Of a stretch of DNA of 64,000 bases, positions 41,563-50,130 are shown in pieces. Source of the DNA: Gammaproteobacteria bacterium (GTDB lineage Bacteria > Pseudomonadota > Gammaproteobacteria > Xanthomonadales > SZUA-36). Each line of letters starts with the position of its first letter. The stretch's first letter is position 1. The notes below the pieces were generated by a model. It was not told the origin of the DNA. It did not search any database and was given only the letters and a program-made list of their open reading frames with translations. The position numbers and the translations under genes were made by a program. Where the stretch lies: the NCBI GenBank assembly GCA_030426265.1, contig JAUHYP010000001.1, forward strand, positions 62,001 through 126,000, in the 5' to 3' direction.

Positions 41563-42861
41563 ATGCATACCGCGAAGATCCTTGTCCTCATCGTGTTGGC
41601 GCTTCAGGCCGGGACGGCACATGCCCGGGACTGGGTGGCCGATGCGGAACAGACCCTCACCAATCCGCGCAGCAGCGAGCAGGAGCGGCTGGATGCGCTC
41701 CAGTTGCTGGAGGTGCGAACGTCCAGCGAAGCCGGCGCGATCGTGCTTGGCCAGGTGTTGTCGTCCGATGACAGCGTCCGGGTCCGCAAGGCGGCCGCCA
41801 GCGCCCTGTGGGGACACGAACACGCCCTGCTCGCGGAAGCGGCGTTGCGTCATGCGCTGCAGGATGATCCGGAAGTCTCGGTGCGCGCAGCGGGCGCGCT
41901 TCACGCCGCCGGCGTGGCCTCGGGAGAAGTCGCGGACGGCTTTCGTCGCGGACTGGATTCCCGCAATCGCGGAACGGCCTTCAGCGCCGCCCGCGGCCTG
42001 GCGGGTGTCGATCCCCCCGAATCGTTGTTGCCGGCCATGCTGGCGTACCTGGACTGGCAGCTGGAGCAGGGGGATGTCCAGGGTGCATTCACCGCGCAGG
42101 AAGCGCTGGAGAAACTGGTCGATCACGGCCTGGATGACGCGGCCTACCGGGCCCTGGCCGTATATGTCGAAAGCGGCGGCCCCGGCGCCCCCTACGCCCT
42201 GGCTTCCCTGGCGGAACTTTCCGATCGTCCAGTCGGCCACGTTCAATGGCTCGAGCAGCTTGCGGAGCGATCCCCTTCGTCCGAGGTGCGCGCCGTCGCC
42301 ATTCGCCAACTCGGCTTCAGCGAGCCCACCGCGCCGACCCTGGGCGCCATTGCCGATGGCCTGGTCGATGCTTCCCCCGACGTCCAGCAGAACGCGATTT
42401 CCGCGTGTGGGCAACAGGCAGGATCGGCGGGTACCGACTGCATCCTGCGGTTGGCGGCGCTCCTTGGAGGCGCCCCGGATGACGACATCCGTGCCGATGC
42501 CGGCGAAGCGCTGGGAGATATCCTGGGCCAGACGGAAGGGGTCGATGTTCCGGACGGCGTCTGGGAGGCCGTTCGTGACGCCGCCCTGAATGACCCGGAC
42601 GATGATGTCCGTGAACATGCGATCGAGGCATTGGCCGACATGCCCGGAGACACGCCCCGAACGCTGGCGGCATTGGCGGAGATCGCCGGTGTCGATTCCC
42701 TTGCGTACAACCAGGCGCGGGCGCTGGGCCGGCTTGCCCGGATGGTTGGATACCCGGGAACGGATGTGCCGGAATCCGTTCGTGAACACGTGGCGCCGCT
42801 CGTGAATGACGAAGACGCCGAAGTCGCCCGACTCGCCAGGTTGGTGATCGACGCCCTCTAG
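41563..42861 (+). CDS. Secreted HEAT-repeat protein, function unknown
   Basis: 432 residues with an N-terminal signal peptide (about 1-21, ending AGTAHA). The rest is a chain of paired helices of about 30 residues with recurring patterns such as DDSVRVRKAAASALWG, DASPDVQQNAISACG, DDDIRADAGEALGDIL and DDDVREHAIEALADM, i.e. HEAT/PBS-lyase-type repeats used for protein-protein contact. No enzyme motif seen. It stands alone after the pnp terminator; a TATACT box lies about 60 bases upstream without a clear -35. Its codon use looks somewhat less biased than the housekeeping genes. Confidence 0.75.
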   Translation: MHTAKILVLIVLALQAGTAHARDWVADAEQTLTNPRSSEQERLDALQLLEVRTSSEAGAIVLGQVLSSDDSVRVRKAAASALWGHEHALLAEAALRHALQDDPEVSVRAAGALHAAGVASGEVADGFRRGLDSRNRGTAFSAARGLAGVDPPESLLPAMLAYLDWQLEQGDVQGAFTAQEALEKLVDHGLDDAAYRALAVYVESGGPGAPYALASLAELSDRPVGHVQWLEQLAERSPSSEVRAVAIRQLGFSEPTAPTLGAIADGLVDASPDVQQNAISACGQQAGSAGTDCILRLAALLGGAPDDDIRADAGEALGDILGQTEGVDVPDGVWEAVRDAALNDPDDDVREHAIEALADMPGDTPRTLAALAEIAGVDSLAYNQARALGRLARMVGYPGTDVPESVREHVAPLVNDEDAEVARLARLVIDAL

Positions 42862-42865
42862 GCGA

Positions 42866-43630
42866 TCAGTGATAGAGCGGGTCGAAGGTCGCCGGGTCAC
42901 GGACCAGGCGCGGCGTTTCTCCGGCAAAGCGGCGAAAGTCCCGGGTCATGTGGGGTTGGTCCGCGTATCCCGCCGCCAGGGCGGCTTCGACCAGGCTGGT
43001 CGCACCCCCCTTGATCGCTGTCCGCGCCCGGTGGAATCGCGCCAGGCGCAAATAGAATGCGGCCGTCAGTCCGGTGCAGCGCTCGAAATGGCGGTTGAGC
43101 GTCCGGACGCTGACCTCCGCCTGCCTCGCCGCGTCCTCCAGTGAGTTGACAGTCCCCGTTTCCATGCAGGAGATGACCTGCCGGGCGAGATGGCTGGCTT
43201 CCGGAAGAGGGACATTCGCCAACAGCGCGTCCGCCGTGTCCATGAACGCTTCCAGCGAGCGGGCCCCGGGCAGATCGAATCCGAGTGGCGCCAGCACGCT
43301 CAGTCGGTCACGAAGCTCCGCGGGCCTAGGGCTCAGGGCGCCAACGGCCCAGGGGTGCAGGCGAAGTCCCATGACGTCCATGTCCGCGTCCTGTTCGATG
43401 ACCAGCACGCGGGTCAGCGGCCCGTAGAGGAACGCCCGGGGCTGCCGCACGGGACCGGCGCCCACCCGAAGCTCCCGTGGCGGGGTGGCCGCATGCACGA
43501 TCAGTTCACAGCGACCGTCAGGGGCGATCACCTGTTTGCCGCGTTCCCCCGATCTCAGCCGCCAGGCTCCCTCCGCGAGATGCGCCAGCCGCGCTCCTGC
43601 TGGCAGGTACTCGTACACCGGGTCGGTCAT
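42866..43630 (-). CDS. AraC-family transcriptional regulator
   Basis: 254 residues. The N-terminal half (about 1-150) has the sensing-type fold found in DUF6597-like regulators (RCELIVHAATPPREL, FLYGPLTRVLVIEQ). The C-terminal half holds the two AraC helix-turn-helix motifs: SVRTLNRHFERCTGLTAAFYLRLARFHRA and AALAAGYADQPHMTRDFRRFAG. It is divergent from the small secreted DUF6265-type gene at 43711, with an 80-base shared gap, so it may control that gene; this is inferred from layout. The inducer is unknown. Confidence 0.88.
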   Translation of the reverse strand: MTDPVYEYLPAGARLAHLAEGAWRLRSGERGKQVIAPDGRCELIVHAATPPRELRVGAGPVRQPRAFLYGPLTRVLVIEQDADMDVMGLRLHPWAVGALSPRPAELRDRLSVLAPLGFDLPGARSLEAFMDTADALLANVPLPEASHLARQVISCMETGTVNSLEDAARQAEVSVRTLNRHFERCTGLTAAFYLRLARFHRARTAIKGGATSLVEAALAAGYADQPHMTRDFRRFAGETPRLVRDPATFDPLYH

Positions 43631-43710
43631 CGGCCGTGTCCTGATCGTTCAATACAGGCACATGGTGACGCACCTACAGTCCTGCGACCAAACCCCAAAG
43701 GAGATATGAC

Positions 43711-44157
43711 ATGCGATTCACCCTTCCTGTACTCGCTGTGGGCGTCCTGAGCTTCGGATCGGCCGGGGCGGAGCCCTTGGACTTCCTGGAGGGACATTGG
43801 CGATCCGCCCCGGGCCCGGAAGTCAGCGAGGAAGTCTGGACCGATGGTGCGGGAGGCATTCATCTCGGCGTCAACCGGTCGATTTCCGGCGATCGCGCCC
43901 AGGCCTTCGAATACCTGCGTATCGTCAGCGATGCAGCGGGTGACGTGCAGTACTGCGCGCAACCGGGGGGCGGACCGGGGACCTGCTTTCGCATGGTGGA
44001 GTCGGGCGAACACCATGCCGTTTTCGAGAATCCCGACCACGACTTTCCGCAACGCATCCGCTACGCCCGCTCTGGCAACCTGCTGACAGCCACGATCTCC
44101 GATCTCGAGGGGTCGCAGTCCTTCAGCTTCGAGTGGGTGCGGGTGTCGGACAGGTAG
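43711..44157 (+). CDS. Small exported DUF6265-type protein
   Basis: 148 residues with a signal peptide (about 1-20, ending GSAGA) and a strong AAAGGAG site. The mature part starts LDFLEGHWRS and contains SEEVWTDGAGGIHLGVNR and FENPDHDFPQRIRY, which I recognise as the DUF6265 pattern (beta-sandwich, lipocalin-like in prediction). Function not known. Divergent from the AraC regulator. Its end overlaps the unused 5' extension of the next track ORF. Confidence 0.75.
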   Translation: MRFTLPVLAVGVLSFGSAGAEPLDFLEGHWRSAPGPEVSEEVWTDGAGGIHLGVNRSISGDRAQAFEYLRIVSDAAGDVQYCAQPGGGPGTCFRMVESGEHHAVFENPDHDFPQRIRYARSGNLLTATISDLEGSQSFSFEWVRVSDR

Positions 44158-44234
44158 CGTCGCTCGTGGGGCGCCTTGCGCGAATCGGAACCTACAATGG
44201 CACCAGGAAGCCCAATCGCTCAGGACCGAACGTC

Positions 44235-45059
44235 ATGATGAAATCGCCGCTCTCCCTGCTTGCCATCGCCCTGCTGTCACTGCTGGGCGCCACTGCCGCT
44301 GCGCAGGACACCGACCCCGCCAGGGTGCTGCTCCTGGGCGTGTTCCATTTCCAGGATGCCGGCAAGGATGTCGTGCAGGTGGAGGACGTGAATGTCTTCA
44401 GCGATGAGAACCAGGCCTACCTGGAGGCACTGACCACCCGACTGGCGGCGTTCACACCCACCGCCGTACTCCTGGAATACAACCCCGAAAGCGAAGCGGA
44501 GATTAACGAACGCTACCGCCAGTACCTGGACGGCGCCTTCGAACTGCCCGCCAACGAGGTGTACCAGCTGGGTTTCCGCATCGCGAAGAAGGCCGGGCTC
44601 GAACGGGTGTCGAGCTTCGACCACCGGGAAGTGCAGTGGCAGGCGCAGCCCCTGTTCGAACACATGCAGCAACAGGAACCGGCGGCCTGGGAAGGCTTCC
44701 AGGCCCTGATCGGGGAAGTGGAGCAGGAGGAGGCCGAAGCCCGTGCCAGCCTCGACCTGGCCCAGCTCCTGGCCCGACAGAACGACCCGGAGCGGGATCG
44801 CTTGAACATGGACCTCTACCTGTCCATGAACCCTGTCGGCGCGGGAGACAGCTGGGTGGGCGCCAATGCCACGGCGAGCTGGTGGGAGCGCAATTTCCGC
44901 ATGTACGCCCTGGTCCAGCAGCACGCCACGCCGGGCGCGCGGGTCATCGCCATCGGCGGCTCCGGGCACATGGCGATCCTGAAGCACCTGGTGGCCATCG
45001 ATCGCCGCCTGGAGGCCGAGGACCCGTTGTCCTATATCGCGGCGGAGCCTGTGCCCTGA
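44235..45059 (+). CDS. Exported DUF5694/TraB-like protein
   Basis: 274 residues from the ATG at 44235 (the track start lies inside the previous gene). A signal peptide ends at GATAAAQ (about residue 24). The mature domain begins RVLLLGVFHFQDAG and has TAVLLEYNPESE, FRIAKKAGLERVSSFDHRE, and near the end RVIAIGGSGHMAILKHL. This GxxHF ... E ... GSGH layout is that of DUF5694 and the wider TraB/EreA/Tiki fold, whose members include esterases and metalloproteases. Activity here is not known. Confidence 0.72.
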   Translation: MMKSPLSLLAIALLSLLGATAAAQDTDPARVLLLGVFHFQDAGKDVVQVEDVNVFSDENQAYLEALTTRLAAFTPTAVLLEYNPESEAEINERYRQYLDGAFELPANEVYQLGFRIAKKAGLERVSSFDHREVQWQAQPLFEHMQQQEPAAWEGFQALIGEVEQEEAEARASLDLAQLLARQNDPERDRLNMDLYLSMNPVGAGDSWVGANATASWWERNFRMYALVQQHATPGARVIAIGGSGHMAILKHLVAIDRRLEAEDPLSYIAAEPVP

Positions 45060-45205
45060 TCCTTGGCGACGCTGGACGGGGCGGGTGGCAGCACAAGCGG
45101 TGAATCGGGATGGCGTCGGCACATGAGCCGCGCATCGGGTAAGGGGGCCGGGAAGGTGCCGGACCATCGCCTATACTCGGGCAAGGCTCAAAAAAAGGAA
45201 GTGAA

Positions 45206-48091
45206 ATGACCTCGCTCAGACTGTTCATGCTGCCCCTTCTCTGTGCCGGCTTCGCGGGATCTGCCGCGGCCGAGGACGACATCACCGTCAACGGCGTTTC
45301 CATGCCCGTCACCGTCCAGCTCGACGAATTCGGAATCCCGACGATCACCGGCGACAGCGAGCGCGACGTGATATTCGCGCAGGGCTATCTGCACGCCGCC
45401 GACCGCTTTTTCCAGATGGACGCCGCCCGCCGACAGGCCAGCGGAACGTCCGCCGAGCTCTTCGGCGCTTCGCAACTGGCGAGCGACATCCAGCTGCGGA
45501 CACTCGGCCTGCGGCGCGCCGCCCTCGCCAGCTGGTCGGCCCTGGATGCGGACACCCAGGCCTGGCTGGGCGCCTACGCCGACGGCGTCAACACCTGGCT
45601 GGCCAACAATCCCCTGCCGCCGGAGTACACGGTGCTCGAGATCAGCAAGGCCACGCCCTGGTCGCCCGTGGATTCCCTCGTCATCGGCAAGGCCCTCGCA
45701 TTCCAGCTGTCCTTCGACCTGGACATCGACCTGACCATTCGCGCGCTGGCCTACCAACAGGCCGGAGCGATCGGCGGATTCGACGGGGCCGCCCTGTTCT
45801 CCGAGGACACGCACCGCGTCGCCCCCATGGACGACCGGGTGAGCGTGCCCGGCTTCATCGCGGGCATCGGCGGCATCGGCGGCGCCGCCGTGGAGTCATC
45901 GAAGGCGTCTCCGGCGGACTCGACGCAGTCCTTGCCGGAAACCGGACCGGCCGGGCCGGCCCTCGGCAACGTCAACGAGCGCACGGCGCGCCTGGCGGCG
46001 CGCTACCGTGACAAGGTCGCAGGCATCCCGGTTCTGGCCGAGAAGCTGGAGGCACGGGAAGGTCGCGGCGGTTCCAATGAATGGGCCGTGTCCGGCAGCC
46101 ACACCGCCAACGGCGTGCCGCTGGTGGCCAACGACCCGCACCTGTCCCTGAACCTGCCGCCCATCTTCACCGAGGAACAGCTCATCGTCACCGGCGATGA
46201 CGGCTTCACCGCGAGCGGTGTGGGGCTGCCGGGCGCCCCGGGCATCATCCAGGGCTGCAACGCACATCTGTGCTGGGGCACGACCACCAACCCGCTGGAC
46301 GTCACCGACACCTACGAGGAAACCCTGGTGCTCAACGGCCTGGGTCTGCCCACGCACACCGTGTTCCAGGGCGCGCTCGAGCCCGTGAAATGGCTGTTCC
46401 AGAGCTACTTCGTCAACTCGGTCGGGGACGGCGAGGCTGACAACGTGGCGCGCGCGAACGTGCCCTACGATGGCGGGACCATCACCGTGATCGTACCGCG
46501 CCGGAACAACGGGCCCCTGGTGGAAATCGACGGCAGCTTCGGCCTCAGCGTGCAGTACATCGGCTGGGGACCCACCCGTGAACTGGAGTCCTTCCGCCTG
46601 ATCAATCTGGCCACGAACCGGGAAGAATTCGAGGCAGCCCTGCAGCGCTTCGACGTCGGCTCGCAGAACTTCATCTATGCCGACCGGGAAGGCAACATCG
46701 CCTACTACACCACCGGCGAGATGCCCCTGCGCGCGGACCTGCAGAACGACATGACGGCCGATGGCGGGATTCCTCCGTTCCTGATCCGTGACGGGTCCGG
46801 TGCGCTGAACCACGAGTGGCTGCCGGCGGAGAATCCGGAGCCCGAGCAGACCTCGTCCTACGCCATCCTGCCCTGGGCGGAAATGCCCCAGTCGGTGAAC
46901 CCGGAATGGGGCTACCTGGCCAATGCCAACAACGACCCCGTGGGCGTCACCCTGGACAACAACGCCCTGAACCAGGTGCGCCCGGGCGGCGGCCTGTACT
47001 ACCTCAACGCCGGCTATTCCGAAAACCGCATGGGCCGGATCGACCGCGTGCTCCAGGACCTCGTTGCCCGCGGCGACGTGACCCTGGACGAGATGGCCGA
47101 GCTCCAGGCCAACAACCAGTTGCTCGACGCCGAACTGCTGACGCCGCATCTGCTCGAGGCTTTCTCCCGGGCCACCGCGGACGGCGCCTGGGTCGGCATC
47201 GCCCAGTTCGCGGCCGATCCGCGGGTCGTGGAGGCCGCACAGCGCCTCGCCGCCTGGGATTTCAGCACCCCCACGGGGCTGGCGGAGGGCTGGGACCCCT
47301 TCGATGACCCCACCGCGCTGGCGCCGCCCACCCAGGACGAGATCGACGCCTCCGTGGCCGCCAGCATCTACTCCACCTGGCGCGGCCAGATGATCCAGAA
47401 CACGGTGGACGCCACGCTGGGCGCCATCGGACTCGGCAGCTTCCTGCCGGGCAGCACCGAGGCCCAGCGCGCCATGGCCCATCTGCTGACGGACTTCGAC
47501 CAGAACCAGGGCATCGGCGCTTCGGGGATTCCCTTCTTCAACCTGCCCGGGGTGACCCCGCCGACACCGGCGGACGGACGGGACGCGCTCATCCTGGCCA
47601 GCCTCCAGGGCGCGTTGGACCTGCTCGCGTCCGACGATTTCGCGCCCGCTTTTGGCGGTTCCACGAACCTCGAGGACTACCGCTGGGGCAAGCTGCACCG
47701 CATCGTCTTCGACCACCCCCTCAACGCGGATCCCTTCAACGTGCCCAACGGCGGCGGGCTGACCGACCTGGGCCCCGGTTTGCCCGGTGTCGCCCGCGCC
47801 GGCGGACGGGACGCGGTGGATGCATCCAGCCACGGCGCGCGATCCGACGGTCTGAACGAATTCATGTTCGGAGGCGGGCCGGCCCGTCGATTCATCGGCG
47901 AAGTGGGCCCGGACGGACCGGTCGGCGAGGAAGTGATCCCCGGCGGGCGCAGCGGCGTGTTCCTGAGCCCGCACTACGCGGACCAGCTGCCCTGGTGGCT
48001 GACCAACCAGTACCACCCGCTGACGCTGGGCGCGGACGCCGCGGACATGGGCGAGACCGCCAGCTTCCAGTTCCTCCCGGCTTCACCCTGA
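45206..48091 (+). CDS. Penicillin/AHL acylase-family amidase (Ntn hydrolase)
   Basis: 961 residues with signal peptide (about 1-22, ending GSAAA) and a clear AAGGAAG site. It belongs to the peptidase S45 family: periplasmic proenzymes that cut themselves into alpha and beta subunits and hydrolyse amides such as penicillin G or acyl-homoserine lactones. The nucleophile is Ser290 in GRGGSNEWAVSG, preceded by Gly as needed for self-cleavage. VANDPHLSLNLP, the CWGTTTNPLDVTD region and the C-terminal DASSHGARSDGLNEF follow. Length fits the larger members. The substrate cannot be read from sequence; a TATACT box lies 29 bases upstream. Confidence 0.88.
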   Translation: MTSLRLFMLPLLCAGFAGSAAAEDDITVNGVSMPVTVQLDEFGIPTITGDSERDVIFAQGYLHAADRFFQMDAARRQASGTSAELFGASQLASDIQLRTLGLRRAALASWSALDADTQAWLGAYADGVNTWLANNPLPPEYTVLEISKATPWSPVDSLVIGKALAFQLSFDLDIDLTIRALAYQQAGAIGGFDGAALFSEDTHRVAPMDDRVSVPGFIAGIGGIGGAAVESSKASPADSTQSLPETGPAGPALGNVNERTARLAARYRDKVAGIPVLAEKLEAREGRGGSNEWAVSGSHTANGVPLVANDPHLSLNLPPIFTEEQLIVTGDDGFTASGVGLPGAPGIIQGCNAHLCWGTTTNPLDVTDTYEETLVLNGLGLPTHTVFQGALEPVKWLFQSYFVNSVGDGEADNVARANVPYDGGTITVIVPRRNNGPLVEIDGSFGLSVQYIGWGPTRELESFRLINLATNREEFEAALQRFDVGSQNFIYADREGNIAYYTTGEMPLRADLQNDMTADGGIPPFLIRDGSGALNHEWLPAENPEPEQTSSYAILPWAEMPQSVNPEWGYLANANNDPVGVTLDNNALNQVRPGGGLYYLNAGYSENRMGRIDRVLQDLVARGDVTLDEMAELQANNQLLDAELLTPHLLEAFSRATADGAWVGIAQFAADPRVVEAAQRLAAWDFSTPTGLAEGWDPFDDPTALAPPTQDEIDASVAASIYSTWRGQMIQNTVDATLGAIGLGSFLPGSTEAQRAMAHLLTDFDQNQGIGASGIPFFNLPGVTPPTPADGRDALILASLQGALDLLASDDFAPAFGGSTNLEDYRWGKLHRIVFDHPLNADPFNVPNGGGLTDLGPGLPGVARAGGRDAVDASSHGARSDGLNEFMFGGGPARRFIGEVGPDGPVGEEVIPGGRSGVFLSPHYADQLPWWLTNQYHPLTLGADAADMGETASFQFLPASP

Positions 48092-48102
48092 GGCGGGCGG
48101 GT

Positions 48103-48126
48103 CGGCCCGGGCCAGCGCCCGGGCCG
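48103..48126 (+). terminator. GC-rich hairpin after the acylase gene
   Basis: Ten-base-pair stem (CGGCCCGGGC/GCCCGGGCCG) with CAGC loop, 12 bases after the stop. No T-run follows, so it may be a weak or factor-aided terminator or only an mRNA 3' cap. Confidence 0.35.
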
Positions 48127-48176
48127 GCCTGACGGGACGGCGATGTCCGGTCCGTCCTGGCCGGCAACGCCGGTGG

Positions 48177-48206
48177 GGGACAGCGACTCACCCGACACGT
48201 TAGAAT
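48177..48206 (+). promoter_or_regulatory. Candidate promoter for the RpiB-family gene
   Basis: GGGACA, 18 bases, TAGAAT (4/6 and 5/6), about 75 bases upstream of the ATG at 48282. Confidence 0.4.
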
Positions 48207-48281
48207 AGACGGCTGATGGGGCGGTCTTGCCCCGAGAAATGACACCGGTTACCTTTTCACCACCGATCCAGGAATCCATTC

Positions 48282-48923
48282 ATGAACATTGCGCTCATCA
48301 TCGAAAACAGCCAGGCGGCCAAGAACGAGATCATCCACAACGCGTTGACGAACGTCGTCGAACCGCTGGGCCATACCGTGCACCACTACGGCATGTACAG
48401 CCCCGAAGACGAGGCGCATCTCACCTACCCGATGATCGGTATCCTGGCCGGCATCCTGATCAACTCGAAGGCTGCCGACTTCGTCGTCACGGGTTGCGGC
48501 ACGGGCATGGGCTCCGGCCTGGCCTGCAACGCCATGCCCGGCGTGTTCTGCGGACTGGTGATCGACCCGACCGACGCCTTCCTGTTCGGCCAGATCAATG
48601 ACGGCAACGCCATCTCCATGCCGTACGCGAAGGGCTTCGGCTGGGCCGCCGAACTCAATCTCGAGGATTGCTACCGCAAGCTGTTCGAGGTCGAGCGGGG
48701 CGTGGGCTATCCCAAGGAGCGCGCGGCCGTCATGGCGAAGAACCGCGGCATCCTGAGCGAACTGAAGGCCGCGTCCTGCCACGACATGCTGACCGTGCTG
48801 AAGACCATCGACCAGGACCTGCTCAAGACGGCCATCTCGGGCGAGCGCTTCGGTGAATACTTCTTTGCCAACAGCCAGGACGAGGGCATCTCCGAATATC
48901 TCCGGGGCGTGCTGGCGGCCTGA
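48282..48923 (+). CDS. RpiB/LacA/LacB-family sugar-phosphate isomerase
   Basis: 213 residues. The fold motif VVTGCGTGMGSGLACNAMPGVFCG matches the RpiB/LacAB active-site loop, including the catalytic Cys and the GTG turn. The start MNIALIIENSQAAKNEIIHNAL replaces the usual DHAG motif of RpiB. It is about 60 residues longer than RpiB; a helical C-terminal extension follows VGYPKERAAVMAKNRGIL. Family members with this extension are usually annotated only as RpiB/LacA/LacB. No carbohydrate genes lie nearby, so the substrate is not evident. Confidence 0.85.
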   Translation: MNIALIIENSQAAKNEIIHNALTNVVEPLGHTVHHYGMYSPEDEAHLTYPMIGILAGILINSKAADFVVTGCGTGMGSGLACNAMPGVFCGLVIDPTDAFLFGQINDGNAISMPYAKGFGWAAELNLEDCYRKLFEVERGVGYPKERAAVMAKNRGILSELKAASCHDMLTVLKTIDQDLLKTAISGERFGEYFFANSQDEGISEYLRGVLAA

Positions 48924-48989
48924 TCACCCTGTAGTTCGGTGCAGGCTGTATCGTAGGCGGCTGTTCAAGCTGATCTGGCGGTCACAACA

Positions 48990-50114
48990 ATGCACATCGA
49001 CGCAAATTTCGACGGCGGCAACATCCGGGTCGTCTCGGCTGAGCGTGCCGACGATATCGTGCTCGAAATCGAGTTGGACGAGGGCGGCCGGCACGGCCAG
49101 TGGTTTTTTTTCCGGCTCTGCGGCGCCCGGGACCAGGAGTGCCGGCTCACCCTGCGCAATGCCGGCGAGATGTCCTATGCCAAGGGTTTCGAGGGCTACC
49201 AGGCGGTTGCCTCGGTGGACCTCGATCTCTGGACCCGCATCGACACGGCGTTCGACGGGCAGGCCTTGACCCTGCGTCACCGTCCTGAAACCGACTCGAC
49301 CTGGTTCGCCTATTTCGCGCCGTATTCCACGGACCGCCACCAGCACCTGGTGGCCGAGGCGCTGGGTTCGCCCCTGGTTCGCGGAGACATGCTCTGCACC
49401 ACGCCCGACGGGCGGCCCCTGGACCTGCTGACGATCGGTGAGCCACGCGAGGGCAGGAAACAGCTCTGGGTCATCGCCCGGCAGCACCCGGGGGAGACCA
49501 TGGCCGAATGGTGGGCCGAGGGCTTTCTCGACCGCCTGCTGGATCCGGAGGACCCGGTGGCCCGCGCCCTGCTCGACGAAGCGGTCGTTCACCTGGTTCC
49601 CAACATGAACCCCGATGGCTCCGCCCGCGGGCACCTGCGCTGCAACGCGCGGGGGGTGAACCTCAATCGCGCCTGGGAGCAGCCGGATGAGGCGGAGTCC
49701 CCGGAAGTGTTCTTCACCCGCCGGCGCATGCACGAGACCGGCGTGGACTTTTTCCTCGACGTGCATGGTGACGAGGCGCTCCCGTACGCCTTCATCGCCG
49801 GTGGCGAGGGCGTGACGTCCTGGACGGAGGCCCGCAACGAGCAGTTGCTGGGATTCAAGGACCTGCTGGCGACCCTCAGTCCGGATTTCCAGACCACTCA
49901 CGGCTACGCCATCGACCCGCCCAACACCGCGGACCTGCGCAAGGCCACGAACTACGTCTCCGAGCACTTCGGCTGCCTGGCCATGACCCTGGAAATGCCG
50001 TTCAAGGACAACGCCGACCGCCCCCTGCCGGAACTGGGCTGGTCTCCCGGACGCAGCCGGCACCTGGGCGCGGCCTGCCTGGACGCCATCTGGCAGACGG
50101 TCAGGCGCCGTTGA
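48990..50114 (+). CDS. M14 zinc carboxypeptidase (cytosolic, AGBL-like)
   Basis: 374 residues without a signal peptide. An N-terminal beta-sandwich (about 1-120) precedes the peptidase. Zinc ligands are H166 and E169 (RQHPGE) and H259 (DVHGDE); the catalytic Glu is about E335 (LEMPF). PNMNPDGSARGHLRCNARGVNLNRAW is the substrate-binding stretch. This domain order is that of cytosolic carboxypeptidases related to eukaryotic CCP/Nna1 deglutamylases; related bacterial proteins cut C-terminal residues, but the true substrate is unknown. Convergent with the next gene. Confidence 0.9.
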   Translation: MHIDANFDGGNIRVVSAERADDIVLEIELDEGGRHGQWFFFRLCGARDQECRLTLRNAGEMSYAKGFEGYQAVASVDLDLWTRIDTAFDGQALTLRHRPETDSTWFAYFAPYSTDRHQHLVAEALGSPLVRGDMLCTTPDGRPLDLLTIGEPREGRKQLWVIARQHPGETMAEWWAEGFLDRLLDPEDPVARALLDEAVVHLVPNMNPDGSARGHLRCNARGVNLNRAWEQPDEAESPEVFFTRRRMHETGVDFFLDVHGDEALPYAFIAGGEGVTSWTEARNEQLLGFKDLLATLSPDFQTTHGYAIDPPNTADLRKATNYVSEHFGCLAMTLEMPFKDNADRPLPELGWSPGRSRHLGAACLDAIWQTVRRR

Positions 50115-50130
50115 GCGTGCCCGGGTTGCG

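Noticed and set aside
45896-48016. 706-residue minus-strand ORF opposite the acylase
   Set aside because: Shadow; the plus-strand gene has signal peptide, nucleophile and full family match.
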